DNA of 34,524 nt from Algoriphagus algorifonticola. Its GTDB lineage: Bacteria > Bacteroidota > Bacteroidia > Cytophagales > Cyclobacteriaceae. Shown here in pieces: positions 14,125 to 22,629 of this stretch (position 1 is the first letter of the stretch; every line of letters begins with the position of its first letter). Under the pieces are notes generated by a model. That model saw only the letters and a list, made by a program, of their open reading frames with translations. It did not search any database and was not told the DNA's origin. The DNA is taken from positions 1 through 34,524 of the forward strand of contig NZ_VLOG01000056.1 of assembly GCF_007655305.1 (NCBI RefSeq), written 5' to 3'. The position numbers were made by a program, and so were the translations under genes.

Positions 14125-16656
14125 TTATTTTGGATCCAAAATTTGAGCTATTCTTTCTGCCAAATCCTCCAAGTGTAACTTAGACATGGTATCAGAAGTT
14201 CGCGGAATAGCTGATCTGATTTGTCTTTGAAGGGTTTTCAGCTCTCCTCTCGCCATCGGTCTGATATCAGACTGAGAAGCGTTGATTTGAGGCCCTACAA
14301 ATCTTCTGAATGCTGCAGGCACATTGGGCTCATCACCTGTCAATAAGAGCTCCAATCTTTCGATATGCGCTCTCTGAAGCGCTCTTCTGTGCACATCTAT
14401 GCTTCTTCCTGCTGGCAGTTCGGTCCAAATGCCTTTTCTTAAATCATCGAATAATTCCGTGATTTTATAAGCATCGTTTCCGTTTAGAGCTTCGTTTTCG
14501 ATGACTCTACCCAATCGGCCCCAATCCAGGATTCCGTTTAGAGTACCTACTTGTAAGCCTCTGATTCTTTCCAAAGCTCCAAAGTCGCCTGTTCTCGCGA
14601 TGATTTCTTCTTCCATCATCCAAGTTGGAGTTTGGAATAAATTCTCATTCAAGAAGGCTACAGCTGATTTCTGAAGGTTTTTAGGGTTGTGTGAATACAC
14701 TGGCTCGCCTTGTCCGGTCGCTTTATAAACTTCCATTACTCCGCCCACATGGGTTCTTACGTGTCCCATATATCTATTGAACTGACCTAAAACCTGTCCG
14801 TACATTTCTTCCAAATCTGAGAAGTTTTTGTAAGGCTTGTCCTCTTCAGCGGTCCACTCCATTAGATTAGGCATAATTCTCTTTAGGTTCTTAATTCCAT
14901 ACTCAGAAGCTTTCATGGAATTGTCTCCCAAGTCTTCACTTTGGGTGGTCGGATCATAAGAATTTCCCTGACGTCCATATCTGTATACAGGATCACCTTT
15001 TTTCGCCAGAATCCACTGATCTAGAGTTGGCAGCTCCTCTTCTGGAGTTTTTGCATCTGGAATAGGTCTATAGCCCCAAGCGATAGCATATTTATCATAA
15101 GGTCCTACATCTGGCATTAAACTTACGCCCTCGTCTTCAGGCTGAGCGATATAATTAAATCTCGCATAGTCCATAATAGATGGAGCTGTTCCCATTTCTG
15201 CAGTGAACTTTGGATCACGTAGTTTTTCCACAGGATAAGCATGAGAAGAGGCGAAGTTGTGTGGCAAACCAAGGGTGTGACCCACTTCGTGCGCTGATAC
15301 AAATCGGATCAATCGTCCCATTACTTCATCTTTGAACTTCACACTTCTAGCTTCTGGATTGATAGCAGCTGTTTGGATGAAGTACCAGTTTCTCAAAAGG
15401 TTCATCACATTGTGATACCAGCCGATATCTGATTCGATGATTTCTCCGGATCTTGGGTCAGATACGTGAGGTCCGTAGGCATTTTGAATGTCAGATGCAA
15501 AGTAGCGGATAACCGAGTAACGAGCATCTTCCGGGCTCCAGGTAGGATCTTCTTCAGGAGAAGGAGCTTCTTTTGCTATAATGGCATTTTTGAAACCTGC
15601 CGCTTCAAAAGCTTTTTGCCAATCTTCCACACCTTGCTTTAGATAAGGAACCCATTTGGTAGGAGTAGCAGGATCGATATAATAAACGATAGGTTTTTTA
15701 GGCTCTACCAATTCTCCACGCTTGAATTTCTCCATGTCTTCCTCTTTCACTTCCAGTCTCCAACGATCTAGGAATCTACGTGATTCGGCTTTTTGTGCAT
15801 CTGCACCATAATCCACATAGGACCTACCGAACCAACCCACTCTCTGGTCAGCAAGACGCTGCATCATTGGCTCCTTTGGAAGTAAAACCATAGAGGAGTT
15901 CATTTCCAAAGTGATCAATCCTGTTGAGCTGTTTGATGGTGGCTCAGCAGCCGCGTAAGTCAAAACATAGCGGGCTTCAATATTGATAGGGTAGGTATTG
16001 ATATGAACGATGTATGAACGATCTCCATCCAGTCGCTGCACTCTGTACTGTGTTCTTCTGTTTCTCTGAAGACCAAGTGCCTGCACATCTTTTGCAAACA
16101 AATCAGTAGCCTCAATCACAGTTCCTGTAGAATCTGTTGCTTTGGATTTGACATCAAATCTTTGAAGTATAGGCTCCAAGTTGGAGTTTTGAACAGCCTT
16201 TGCGATAGGCAAAGAATCAGCAGCATAATTATCTACCGAAACTACTTTCAAAAGGACTGCATCCTTCTCCTTCTCCCATCGAAGCATCAAGGTGTTGGTT
16301 CTTTCTCCTCCATATCCGATTCCGTCTGCAGTTTTTGCAATGGTGGTCACCATCAACATATCTCTGCCAAACAAGGAATCAGGAATTTCATAGAAATATT
16401 TATCGTCTATTTCATGAACTTTGAATAAACCGGTTTTGGATTTTGCATCTTTAGTGATGACATCCTTGTAGGGTTTTGGGCCCTTGTTATTTCCACCATT
16501 TTGGGGTCTAGCTGGTGGAGTAGTGGCTGCTGGGGTGTTTTTGGAATCTTTCTTTTTCTTTTTCTGAGCAAAAGCATCCTCAGAATAGAACATGACACCA
16601 AGCAACCCAATCAGCAATGTAAATCTCCTCAGAAATTTGGGTAGCGTGTTTTTCAT
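14125..16656 (-). CDS. Secreted zinc metalloprotease (DUF5117/DUF4953 type)
   Basis: An 843-residue exported protein. A signal peptide ends near AFAQ and is followed by a basic, Pro/Thr-rich linker (KKKKKDSKN). The catalytic site is the extended zinc motif HEVGHTLGLPH: His456, Glu457, His460 and His466. About 35 residues later APSIMDYARF supplies a Met-turn. This places it among metzincin-like peptidases of the Bacteroidota family with DUF5118, DUF5117 and a C-terminal DUF4953 region. Such proteins act in the periplasm or outside the cell; the substrate is unknown. Length is normal. It is a single-gene unit with its own terminator, divergent from the polyketide cluster. Confidence 0.92.
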   Translation of the reverse strand: MKNTLPKFLRRFTLLIGLLGVMFYSEDAFAQKKKKKDSKNTPAATTPPARPQNGGNNKGPKPYKDVITKDAKSKTGLFKVHEIDDKYFYEIPDSLFGRDMLMVTTIAKTADGIGYGGERTNTLMLRWEKEKDAVLLKVVSVDNYAADSLPIAKAVQNSNLEPILQRFDVKSKATDSTGTVIEATDLFAKDVQALGLQRNRRTQYRVQRLDGDRSYIVHINTYPINIEARYVLTYAAAEPPSNSSTGLITLEMNSSMVLLPKEPMMQRLADQRVGWFGRSYVDYGADAQKAESRRFLDRWRLEVKEEDMEKFKRGELVEPKKPIVYYIDPATPTKWVPYLKQGVEDWQKAFEAAGFKNAIIAKEAPSPEEDPTWSPEDARYSVIRYFASDIQNAYGPHVSDPRSGEIIESDIGWYHNVMNLLRNWYFIQTAAINPEARSVKFKDEVMGRLIRFVSAHEVGHTLGLPHNFASSHAYPVEKLRDPKFTAEMGTAPSIMDYARFNYIAQPEDEGVSLMPDVGPYDKYAIAWGYRPIPDAKTPEEELPTLDQWILAKKGDPVYRYGRQGNSYDPTTQSEDLGDNSMKASEYGIKNLKRIMPNLMEWTAEEDKPYKNFSDLEEMYGQVLGQFNRYMGHVRTHVGGVMEVYKATGQGEPVYSHNPKNLQKSAVAFLNENLFQTPTWMMEEEIIARTGDFGALERIRGLQVGTLNGILDWGRLGRVIENEALNGNDAYKITELFDDLRKGIWTELPAGRSIDVHRRALQRAHIERLELLLTGDEPNVPAAFRRFVGPQINASQSDIRPMARGELKTLQRQIRSAIPRTSDTMSKLHLEDLAERIAQILDPK

Positions 16657-16764
16657 AAGTATTAGTTTTATTTTCGATTTAAATAACCTTCAAAAAGAGC
16701 TAAGTGTAAACTCTGAAACTTAATTTTTGATGGACGGTTTATTCATAGAGTTAAAGGCAATACA

Positions 16765-17874
16765 TTGTTGATTAAAAAAAGGGTAATCGTAGTAGGGGGA
16801 GGGCTGGCTGGTTTGATAGCTGCCTGTCAATTGGCCAAAAATGGACACTTGGTCCAACTGTTTGAAAAAAAGCAATATCCCTTTCATAGGGTCTGTGGGG
16901 AATATGTGTCCAATGAAGTTTTGGATTTTTTGAAAAGGGAAAATCTATTCCCTCAAACAGCTCATTTCCCTTCCATTTCTAAATTTGAATTTTCAGACAC
17001 AAAGGGGAGTAGCATTTCCATGGATTTGGATCTGGGTGGTTTTGGTATCAGTAGATATTTATTAGATGATTTTTTAGCTAATCAGGCAATGCAACTGGGC
17101 GTAGAATTATTACAAAATAAGCCAGTCGAAAATATCAATTTTAACACTGGTGTATTCGAAGTAATTACTCAGGATCAAAGCACTTATGAAGCTGACTTCG
17201 TCATAGCTGCCCATGGGAAAAGATCTAAACTCGATAAAGTCCTGAATCGGCCTTTTATTGAAAAGCGTAGTCCCTACATTGGGGTCAAATACCATATCCG
17301 AACTGATGCCTCCAAAGAAACTGTTGCTCTTCATAATTTCAAAGCAGGCTATTGTGGACTGAATGCCATTGAGGAAGAAAAATTTAATCTATGTTATTTA
17401 GGATCACGTGATGAGCTGAGAAAATACGGTTCTATTCCGGAAATGGAGGCTCAAACTTTGTTTAAGAATCCCAGATTGAAAGAAATTTTCAATTCAAGTG
17501 ATTTTTTGTTTGAAAAGCCAGAGGTGATCAATGAGATCAATTTTGAATTTAAAAGACCGGTAGAAAATCATGTACTGATGGCTGGTGATGCAGCGGGTTT
17601 GATTACTCCCCTTTGTGGAAATGGAATGGCCATGGCGATTCATTCAGGGAAATTGGCCGCTGATGCAATTCATCTGTTTGATAGGAGGGATGAAGTGGAG
17701 AATTATTATCTGAAAAACTGGAATTTAAATTTTAGCCGAAGGCTGAGAGTAGGCAGGGTGGTCCAACGATTATTTGGTTCAGAATCAGCTTCCTCTTTTG
17801 CCAGATTTATATTGTCGGATTTTCCTGTAATTAGTAAAGTCATCATGAAAAACACCCACGGTACTCCCATCTAA
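16765..17874 (+). CDS. FAD-dependent oxidoreductase of type III PKS cluster
   Basis: A 369-residue flavoprotein of the geranylgeranyl reductase/aromatic hydroxylase-like group. The dinucleotide loop VVGGGLAGLIAACQLAKNG starts at about residue 9. A HRVCGEYVSNE segment follows near 42-52, and the second FAD motif GDAAGLITPLCGNGMAMA is at about 274-291. There is no ATG; the start is a TTG (16765, or 16768), with AAAGG 7-10 bases upstream. It could hydroxylate or reduce an intermediate made by the nearby polyketide synthase, as SrsC hydroxylates alkylresorcinols in Streptomyces; that parallel is inference. Its 3' end overlaps the UbiA-type gene on the other strand by four bases. Confidence 0.85.
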   Translation: MLIKKRVIVVGGGLAGLIAACQLAKNGHLVQLFEKKQYPFHRVCGEYVSNEVLDFLKRENLFPQTAHFPSISKFEFSDTKGSSISMDLDLGGFGISRYLLDDFLANQAMQLGVELLQNKPVENINFNTGVFEVITQDQSTYEADFVIAAHGKRSKLDKVLNRPFIEKRSPYIGVKYHIRTDASKETVALHNFKAGYCGLNAIEEEKFNLCYLGSRDELRKYGSIPEMEAQTLFKNPRLKEIFNSSDFLFEKPEVINEINFEFKRPVENHVLMAGDAAGLITPLCGNGMAMAIHSGKLAADAIHLFDRRDEVENYYLKNWNLNFSRRLRVGRVVQRLFGSESASSFARFILSDFPVISKVIMKNTHGTPI

Positions 17875-18767
17875 TAGGCCAAAACCTGCAATATTTGAGT
17901 GTTTTCGAGGAAATAATAAAAGAAGAAGGCATTCAGAATCAAAGCTGAAATACTGTTCATCCCCATAGTCCAAGAGTAGTTGGCGTACTTTTCAGGATTG
18001 ATTCTGACGAAATTAAACCAAAGAAGAAAGTAAAGAATGATTGGAGCCATGGCTCCCAAATACACCCAAAAGTAGTACTCCTGATTTCTATCCAGAAAGA
18101 ACCAAACAAATCCAGCCCCTGTAAGAGCGAAAATCAGCGCTGAAAACCCGAATGTTCCTTTGATTCCCAAATATCTACTCAATGTCATATCTCCTCTTCT
18201 GGCATCTTCTCTATGCTGGTAAACCTGTGTCAAAGGATAGTTACCCCATAGCATCAGGGAAGTTAATAGGCCTGGAATCATGACATGGGGCTTGAGGAAG
18301 ATATTCCAACCAAAATCACTCAAGCCTGCATAAGCCATTGCAAAAGTGAAGTAACCCTGGAAAAGCCCGGCAATCAACCAGCTCAGCCAAGGATATTTTT
18401 TAAGCCGTATGGATGGGTGGCTATATGCCATACTGACTAATCCGTAGACTAAAAGCATGCTGCTGAAGGCGAAGCTGATTTTGAATGCCAAAATCAAAGC
18501 TATAGCAAAAAAAACAAGGGATAACCAATAAAGATCTGGGGTTACTTTAGGAGGATTTTTGATTCCCCCAATGCTTTCCTCATCCTTGTCATAGTAACTA
18601 TTATACCCATTGCTGGATGGGTAAAGAAATAAATGTAAGGATAAAAAAACCCACAGCATTCGCTCTCCATTGAGATTTGGGGTTAATGCCAAGGCAAAAA
18701 AGTAAACTGGAAGCAGGAATAAAGAAAATGGAATCCTGAGGTGCTTTAAACTGGAACGAGTGATCAT
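17871..18767 (-). CDS. UbiA-family prenyltransferase-like membrane protein
   Basis: A 298-residue polytopic membrane protein with about eight or nine hydrophobic helices. The two aspartate-rich sites of the UbiA superfamily are present in recognisable form: NGYNSYYDKDEESIGG at about residues 53-68 and QHREDARRGDMT at about 184-195. These normally bind the Mg2+-prenyl diphosphate and face the aromatic acceptor. It would join a prenyl chain to an aromatic product in the inner membrane. It diverges from the polyketide synthase across an 89-base shared promoter region and converges with the FAD gene, so it is embedded in the cluster. Acceptor and prenyl length are unknown. Confidence 0.82.
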   Translation of the reverse strand: MITRSSLKHLRIPFSLFLLPVYFFALALTPNLNGERMLWVFLSLHLFLYPSSNGYNSYYDKDEESIGGIKNPPKVTPDLYWLSLVFFAIALILAFKISFAFSSMLLVYGLVSMAYSHPSIRLKKYPWLSWLIAGLFQGYFTFAMAYAGLSDFGWNIFLKPHVMIPGLLTSLMLWGNYPLTQVYQHREDARRGDMTLSRYLGIKGTFGFSALIFALTGAGFVWFFLDRNQEYYFWVYLGAMAPIILYFLLWFNFVRINPEKYANYSWTMGMNSISALILNAFFFYYFLENTQILQVLAY

Positions 18768-18856
18768 ATCGTAAACTTAGGCTAAATAACCTTTAGAATA
18801 GTGTGTGGTTTACTTGCTAATCATCTAATTTAGAAATATTCAGTTAACTTGATCTT

Positions 18857-19936
18857 ATGAGCACTTTTATTAACAGTATAGGATTGGCAAATCCCGGTAA
18901 TCCCATTCTTCAAGAAAATATTGCCGGATTTATGAAAATTGCTCACGGATTAGATGAGAGAGAAGGGCGGAAGCTTTCATTTTTATACAGAAAATCAGGA
19001 ATCAATACCCGGTTTAGCGTTTTGACTGATTTTGAAAAAGCTAACCATGAAGACTTTGAATTCTTTCCTAAAAGCAAAAACCTGGAGCCCTTTCCCAGCA
19101 CTAAATCAAGAATGGGTGTTTTTACCCAAGAGGCTCCTAGACTTTGCGAGGAAGCTGTTCTGAATTGTATCTCTGGGTCTCATATTTCCAAAGATCAAAT
19201 CACCCATTTGATTCTGGTTTCCTGTACGGGAATGGTTGCGCCGGGAGTGGAATTGGAATTAATGAAAAGGTTGGGCTTGGAAGATACTGTGGAACGTTAT
19301 TGTGTTCACTTCATGGGTTGTTATGCTGCCTTTACAGGATTGAAGTTAGCTGATAAAATTATCCGCTCGGATTCTCAGGCTAAGGTATTGGTGGTTACGG
19401 TTGAGCTGTGCACCCTTCATTTCCAAAAGGACTATTTAGAAGATAATATTTTGGCCAATTCCCTTTTTGGAGATGGGGCGGCAGCGGCATTGGTTTCGTC
19501 CAGTCCCTCAGGTTTGGCGATCAAATCCTACCTAAGTAGAGTGCTGAGAGAAGGCGAGCAGGATATGGCTTGGGGAATAGGTGATTTTGGTTTTGAAATG
19601 AAGTTGACCAAATATATTCCAAGCCTTTTGGACGGGGGTATCCAGCAACTCAAAGCAATGTTTGAAGATAAGTTCAATCTGTCCAAGATCAAAAATTTTG
19701 CAATTCATCCTGGAGGAATGCAGATTTTGGCTAAAGTTCAGGAAGCATTCGGATTGGGAAAAGAAGTGAATTTTCACGCCATGGAAGTATTGAAGCAATT
19801 TGGCAATATGTCTTCCGCGACAATTTTATTTGTATTGTCCAGAATGATGAAAGACGTGGAAGTAGAAGGAGATATTCTTTCTATGGGATTTGGTCCCGGA
19901 TTGACATTGGAAACTCTTTTACTGGAAAAAGCATGA
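18857..19936 (+). CDS. Type III polyketide synthase (chalcone synthase-like)
   Basis: A 359-residue homodimeric ketosynthase-type enzyme that extends an acyl-CoA starter with malonyl-CoA and cyclises the chain to a resorcinol, phloroglucinol or pyrone. The catalytic triad is complete: Cys155 (VHFMGCYAAFTGL), His284 (FAIHPGGMQIL) and Asn317 (FGNMSSATILFVL). The LVSCTGMVAPG and NSLFGDGAAAALV segments are typical, and the C-terminal MGFGPGLTLE loop is intact. Length is slightly short but complete. Starter preference cannot be predicted. It overlaps the methyltransferase gene by four bases (ATGA), so the two are translationally coupled. The FAD and UbiA-type genes beside it suggest further tailoring. 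Confidence 0.93.
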   Translation: MSTFINSIGLANPGNPILQENIAGFMKIAHGLDEREGRKLSFLYRKSGINTRFSVLTDFEKANHEDFEFFPKSKNLEPFPSTKSRMGVFTQEAPRLCEEAVLNCISGSHISKDQITHLILVSCTGMVAPGVELELMKRLGLEDTVERYCVHFMGCYAAFTGLKLADKIIRSDSQAKVLVVTVELCTLHFQKDYLEDNILANSLFGDGAAAALVSSSPSGLAIKSYLSRVLREGEQDMAWGIGDFGFEMKLTKYIPSLLDGGIQQLKAMFEDKFNLSKIKNFAIHPGGMQILAKVQEAFGLGKEVNFHAMEVLKQFGNMSSATILFVLSRMMKDVEVEGDILSMGFGPGLTLETLLLEKA

Positions 19937-20646
19937 GCCGATTTTCACAACGTTGCGAAGACAAAGAGTTGATGGATGATTTGGAATGCTCCGGTGAAGA
20001 ACTGGAACAAACTCTAAAGGAACTCAAAACTATCAACAAGCTATTGGGAGGTAATTATGTGACTACCAATGGACTTAGAAAGCTGATTGGAAAATCAACT
20101 GATAAAACTTTTTCAGTGGCAGATATAGGCTGTGGAGGTGGAGATATGATCCGAGTCATGGATGATTGGGCAATTTCCCATGATTTTAAGCTGAAATTTA
20201 CCGGAATTGACGCAAATCGGAACATTATAGACCTCGCGAAGGTTAGGTTAGCAGATAAGCCGGAGATTGACTGGACAATTCAGAATGTTTTTGACCCGGC
20301 TTTTTCAAATCATCGGGTAGATATCATTACCTGTACGCTCTTTACACATCATTTTACTTCCCAAGAATTGGTTGATTTGCTTTCTGCTTTTAGAAAGAAA
20401 GCCAAGGTGGGAATTATCATTAACGATTTGCATCGCCATCCACTTGCGTATTATAGTATCAAGTGGTTGACACGGATTTTCAGCAGGTCTAAAATGGTCC
20501 AAAACGATGCGCCGCTTTCTGTGCTGAGGAGTTTTTCGAGAGAGGATTGGGAGAATATTTTGAAAGCGTCAGGATTCAAATCCTGGAAAATAAAGTGGTA
20601 CTGGGCCTTCCGATGGCAAATCCTGATTTCATGTGTCTATAATTGA
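19933..20646 (+). CDS. SAM-dependent methyltransferase of type III PKS cluster
   Basis: A 237-residue class I methyltransferase. The S-adenosylmethionine loop VADIGCGGGDMIRVMDD is at about residues 61-77, an acidic residue after the second strand is in FTGIDANRNII, and a later DIITCTLFTHHF forms the fourth strand. The C-terminal part carries a YSIKWLTRIFSRSKMVQNDAP segment that may form the substrate lid. It overlaps the polyketide synthase stop codon and so probably O- or C-methylates the polyketide product; no phospholipid or quinone signature decides between these. No terminator is visible directly after it. Confidence 0.88.
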   Translation: MSRFSQRCEDKELMDDLECSGEELEQTLKELKTINKLLGGNYVTTNGLRKLIGKSTDKTFSVADIGCGGGDMIRVMDDWAISHDFKLKFTGIDANRNIIDLAKVRLADKPEIDWTIQNVFDPAFSNHRVDIITCTLFTHHFTSQELVDLLSAFRKKAKVGIIINDLHRHPLAYYSIKWLTRIFSRSKMVQNDAPLSVLRSFSREDWENILKASGFKSWKIKWYWAFRWQILISCVYN

Positions 20647-20666
20647 TTTTCAAAGGCCACATGGAG

Positions 20667-20723
20667 TCTCGCATGCTTGATAGTCATTCCGATGTGTGAC
20701 GGATACTTCATGCTCGATTTCAT
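20667..20723 (+). repeat. 57-bp dispersed intergenic repeat, copy A
   Basis: This segment begins TCTCGCA and ends TGCTCGATTTCAT. Copy B at 24242-24298 has the same ends and exactly the same 57-base length, with a diverged middle that keeps a GTGTG core. Both copies lie between genes in the same orientation. The remainder of the 105-base gap before mscS shows no gene. Confidence 0.6.
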
Positions 20724-20751
20724 TTGTTTAATTTAAACTAAATCATTTTCA

Positions 20752-21582
20752 ATGGAAATTACACCAGAAACCTTATCAAAAATTACCGAACAGGGCATAG
20801 AACTAGCCTATACCATTGTTCCTAAAATAATTTATGCGATCATTTTTTATGTCGTAGGTCGCTTCATAGTCAACAAGCTTGTTAAGGGTTTTAAAAGAGT
20901 CCTAGAAAAGAGGGATGACAACCCCTCGTTGAATAATTTTTTAGTAGGAGTTGTCAAAGTAATTTTAAATGTGACCCTATTTATTGGGGTTGCCACCACC
21001 ATTGGAGTTGAGTTTGCCTCCTTTGTAGCAATTTTGGGTGCTGCAGGTTTGGCGATTGGTCTGGCACTGCAAGGATCCTTATCCAATTTTGCAGGTGGAG
21101 TTTTGATTTTATTATTCAAGCCCTTTAAAGTAAATGATGTAATAGTTGCTCAGGGTCATACAGGCGTGGTGAGAAAAATTGATATTCTTTATACTCACAT
21201 GACGACTTTTGACAATAAGGAGATTATTATTCCAAATGGTAGTCTGGCTAACAACGATATTGTCAACATGAATACTCAAGAAAATAGAAGGGCCGATTTA
21301 ACAGTCGGAGTAGCCTATGGAACTGATATCAAAAAAGCGAGGCAGATTATTTTGGATGTATTTGATAAGGACGAGCGAGCATTGAAAGATCCAGCTCCAG
21401 TGGTCTATCTGACTAATTTCGGAGATAGCTCTCTTGATCTATCAGTTCGAGTATGGGCTAAGACAGCAGATGTATGGCCTTTGTATTGGGATGGTATGGA
21501 AGCTATTAATGATGCATTTGAGAAAAATGATATTGAAATTCCGTTCCCTCAGAGAGTGGTACACAAAGCAGAAATCAGTTAA
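20752..21582 (+). CDS. Small-conductance mechanosensitive channel (MscS family)
   Basis: A 276-residue channel that opens under membrane tension to release solutes on osmotic downshock. Three transmembrane segments are followed by the pore helix with its Gly/Ala pattern, AILGAAGLAIGLALQGSLSNFAGG, at about residues 94-117. The beta domain has VNDVIVAQGHTGVVRKIDILYT and IIIPNGSLANNDIVN, and the cytoplasmic vestibule ends near IPFPQRVVH. Length is close to E. coli MscS (286). It is a single-gene unit; its 3' end runs into the palindromic repeat at 21587-21713. No link to the polyketide cluster is implied. Confidence 0.93.
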   Translation: MEITPETLSKITEQGIELAYTIVPKIIYAIIFYVVGRFIVNKLVKGFKRVLEKRDDNPSLNNFLVGVVKVILNVTLFIGVATTIGVEFASFVAILGAAGLAIGLALQGSLSNFAGGVLILLFKPFKVNDVIVAQGHTGVVRKIDILYTHMTTFDNKEIIIPNGSLANNDIVNMNTQENRRADLTVGVAYGTDIKKARQIILDVFDKDERALKDPAPVVYLTNFGDSSLDLSVRVWAKTADVWPLYWDGMEAINDAFEKNDIEIPFPQRVVHKAEIS

Positions 21583-21586
21583 ACAA

Positions 21587-21713
21587 AAAAGAGGCTGTCT
21601 CAAAAGTGCAATTTGTCACATTGAGCGAAGTCGAAATGTAGGCCACAACGATAGGAATGGCCTTCGACTCCGCTCAGGCTGACATTAGAGATATTTATGA
21701 GACGGCCTCTTTT
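21587..21713. repeat. 127-bp palindromic repeat element acting as bidirectional terminator
   Basis: The outer arms AAAAGAGGCTGTCTCA (21587-21602) and TGAGACGGCCTCTTTT (21698-21713) pair over 16 bp with one wobble. Inside, TGTCA (21614-21618) with TGACA (21680-21684), TGAGCG with CGCTCA, TCGAA with TTCGA and GGCC with GGCC nest as further inverted repeats. Words such as GAGCGAAGTCGAA and CTTCGACTCCGCTCAGGCTGAC recur between genes in many Bacteroidota. T-runs on both outer sides let it end both mscS and the converging lipoprotein gene. Confidence 0.75.
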
Positions 21714-21726
21714 TTTTGCCTAAATT

Positions 21727-22575
21727 TTAATCTCTAGGAAGATTGATGGTTTTACTTCGGTCACCTCTAGATAAGGTGATCTCCCTATCACATGTTCCGT
21801 CTCCAAAATTGATAGTAAGCAATGCTTTATCCTCAAGTTTTCTTGCCAGGATGCCACTGCTAGGGATTCTGATGCCACTGGCCACGCATCTTTGAAAAAA
21901 GACCAAAGGCTGGAGAATTTCTGATTTGAACTCTTTTCCTTCTCGGTTTTTACCTATTGTAGTACCAGTAAGTTCCCATCTCAATCCATCAGAGGATGCA
22001 CTTGGTAAATAGACTTTCTTCTGGTGTCTGGATGCAAAAGTTCTGAAGCTTCCATCAGGCCAAATCATTTTACCTGCTTCTACAACCATGTTAAAGGTAA
22101 AGCTCTTGGAGTTTTCGTCGAAACCAAGGTTTTTTACAACTCTAATTCCTTCAATTTTCCTTTCATTCACATAGTAATTGTCAAAAGTTGTAGTGATTAC
22201 TGTTCCTGGTGCCCAATATCTTCCGGTATATTTTACAATGATTTTACCTTTCCGAATGACACCCCTTGGACTGCTACATCCTTCACCAAAGTCAATGATC
22301 ATGGTTTTTTCTCCTGGCAACCAAGTGATTATAGCCCGGTCACAAAGGTCTTCTTCCAAGGCAACCATGTTTCTATCCCCAAAATCATTTCTTTGAAAGC
22401 CTGTTAAGACCACCTCATCAATATCCTCCAAGGAGTTAGTGAACTCTGTCTCCTGTGATGCTTCTACACTGTCTTGTTCTTGAATAAGTACAGAATCTTC
22501 ATTTTCTTGGCATCCCACTAAAAATAAAAATGCCATCAATAAAGCCAGTAGATTTGTTGTTTGCCTGTATTTCAT
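21727..22575 (-). CDS. Lipoprotein, paralogue of the one at 23364-24182
   Basis: A 282-residue predicted lipoprotein with its lipobox at Cys22 (LFLVGC) and an acidic Glu/Asp/Ser-rich linker. I start at the ATG at 22575, which opens the signal peptide; the open frame extends 15 codons upstream but those do not fit one. It shares with its paralogue the ordered pattern DFGEGC, then GVIRKGKIIVKYTG, PGTVITTTFDNYYV, a WPDGSF block, then C-x5-IRIPSSGIL and INFGDGTCDREI. Four cysteines in these blocks align between the two copies. Fold appears all-beta. Function is unknown. The deiodinase-like gene lies directly upstream, 54 bases away, and may be co-transcribed. Confidence 0.75.
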   Translation of the reverse strand: MKYRQTTNLLALLMAFLFLVGCQENEDSVLIQEQDSVEASQETEFTNSLEDIDEVVLTGFQRNDFGDRNMVALEEDLCDRAIITWLPGEKTMIIDFGEGCSSPRGVIRKGKIIVKYTGRYWAPGTVITTTFDNYYVNERKIEGIRVVKNLGFDENSKSFTFNMVVEAGKMIWPDGSFRTFASRHQKKVYLPSASSDGLRWELTGTTIGKNREGKEFKSEILQPLVFFQRCVASGIRIPSSGILARKLEDKALLTINFGDGTCDREITLSRGDRSKTINLPRD

Positions 22576-22629
22576 TGCTTTGTGGTTAATGTTTGTTACA
22601 TGCATTAGATGCAAAAACAATATTCAGGT

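Noticed and set aside
14125..16656. Whether the metalloprotease is inactivated or fused
   Set aside because: The zinc motif, Met-turn, signal peptide and length are all intact; nothing suggests decay.
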